Assembly (NCBI GenBank): GCA_029287965.1
Contig: JARFQC010000155.1
Coordinates: forward strand, 1-6,751
Reading direction: 5' to 3'
Length of the DNA stretch: 6,751 nt
Origin: Arenicellales bacterium
GTDB taxonomy: Bacteria > Pseudomonadota > Gammaproteobacteria > BMS3Bbin11
Below, piece by piece: positions 6,344-6,751 of the stretch. Under the pieces are notes generated by a model. That model saw only the letters and a program-made list of their open reading frames with translations. It was not told where the DNA came from and searched no databases. The position numbers and the translations under genes were made by a program. How positions within the stretch are numbered: position 1 is the stretch's first letter; every line of letters begins with the position of its first letter.

Positions 6344-6751
6344 TTACCAGGCGTGGTTGGCCTTGAAGTCATCGAGCGCAGCGCGCAGGCTGGCTTCGAT
6401 CTCGTCGTTGTAGTCACCGGTCTCGTTGATGGTATTCATCAGGTCAGACTGGTTGGATGTCATGTAGGCGTGCAGCGCATCCTCGAAATCACGCACCTTG
6501 TCCGGCTCAACGTCATCGAGGTAGCCCTCGTTAGCAGCAAACAGGGAGGTGGCCAGGTGAGCAATGGTCAGCGGCATATACTGCGGCTGCTTCATCAGCT
6601 CGGTAATACGCTGACCAAGCGCGATCTGCTTCTGCGTCGCTTCGTCGAGATCGGAAGCAAACTGGGCAAATGCGGCCAGCTCGCGATACTGTGCGAGCGC
6701 CAGGCGTACACCGCCGCCAAGCTTCTTGATAATTTTTTCCTGTGCGGCACC
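6344..6751 (-). CDS. atpA: F1Fo ATP synthase alpha subunit, C-terminal part only
   Basis: Alpha alternates with beta in the F1 head and holds the non-catalytic nucleotide sites. Only the last 135 codons and the TAA stop are in the window; the upstream part, with the Walker motifs, lies beyond position 6751. The visible part starts GAAQEKIIKKL, continues RLALAQYRELAAFAQFASDL, which is characteristic of alpha subunits, then LFAANEGYLDDV, and ends TGDYNDEIEASLRAALDDF with a terminal Trp. It is the helical C-terminal domain. By alignment with E. coli AtpA (513 residues) the visible segment begins near residue 379, just after the arginine-finger SRVG motif, so the full protein is probably about 513 residues. 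The spacer to atpG is occupied by the palindromic element. Confidence 0.98.
   Translation of the reverse strand, partial: GAAQEKIIKKLGGGVRLALAQYRELAAFAQFASDLDEATQKQIALGQRITELMKQPQYMPLTIAHLATSLFAANEGYLDDVEPDKVRDFEDALHAYMTSNQSDLMNTINETGDYNDEIEASLRAALDDFKANHAW

Noticed and set aside
6076..6366. 96-codon plus-strand open frame spanning the atpA-atpG spacer
   Set aside because: It crosses the palindrome and the ends of two certain genes on the other strand. Its composition does not look protein-like.

Overview
The window carries one co-directional gene cluster, all on the minus strand. In transcription order it reads atpA (3' part only), atpG, atpD, atpC, a SlyD-like FKBP-type peptidyl-prolyl isomerase, glmU, and glmS (5' part only). 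The order atpA-G-D-C followed by glmU-glmS is the classic gammaproteobacterial arrangement known from E. coli. The proteins agree with that: the beta subunit, GlmU and GlmS are close to their E. coli counterparts in length and in every catalytic motif I could check. I infer a gammaproteobacterium of moderate GC content. The genus cannot be fixed from this window.

Region by region. Bases 6344-6751 encode the last 135 codons of the ATP synthase alpha subunit. Bases 6177-6343 are a 167-bp spacer that is almost entirely one imperfect palindrome (6183-6341), with 12-bp perfect ends and a hairpin core. It looks like a MITE or fold-back element lodged inside the operon, and its downstream arm contains the apparent Shine-Dalgarno sequence of atpG. 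Bases 5307-6176 encode gamma, 3873-5249 beta and 3432-3848 epsilon. Bases 2916-3407 encode the isomerase, 1509-2885 encode GlmU, and 1-1505 encode the first 501 residues of GlmS, which runs off the window edge. All spacers other than atpA-atpG are short (3 to 57 bp), and I see no intrinsic terminator, so a single long transcript is possible.

How the genes work together. The four atp genes supply the catalytic F1 head (alpha, beta) and its rotor shaft (gamma, epsilon). GlmS makes glucosamine-6-phosphate from fructose-6-phosphate and glutamine. GlmU later acetylates glucosamine-1-phosphate and uridylylates it to UDP-GlcNAc, the precursor of peptidoglycan and lipopolysaccharide. The GlmM step between them is not encoded here. 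The isomerase is the extra gene relative to the E. coli order. It may simply be a housekeeping folding helper co-transcribed with its neighbours.

The enzymes are ordinary housekeeping proteins. The part most worth a second look is the palindromic element between atpA and atpG and its possible effect on gamma-subunit translation. Secondary points are the SlyD-like gene without a metal-binding tail, and the lack of clear ribosome binding sites before that gene and before glmU.
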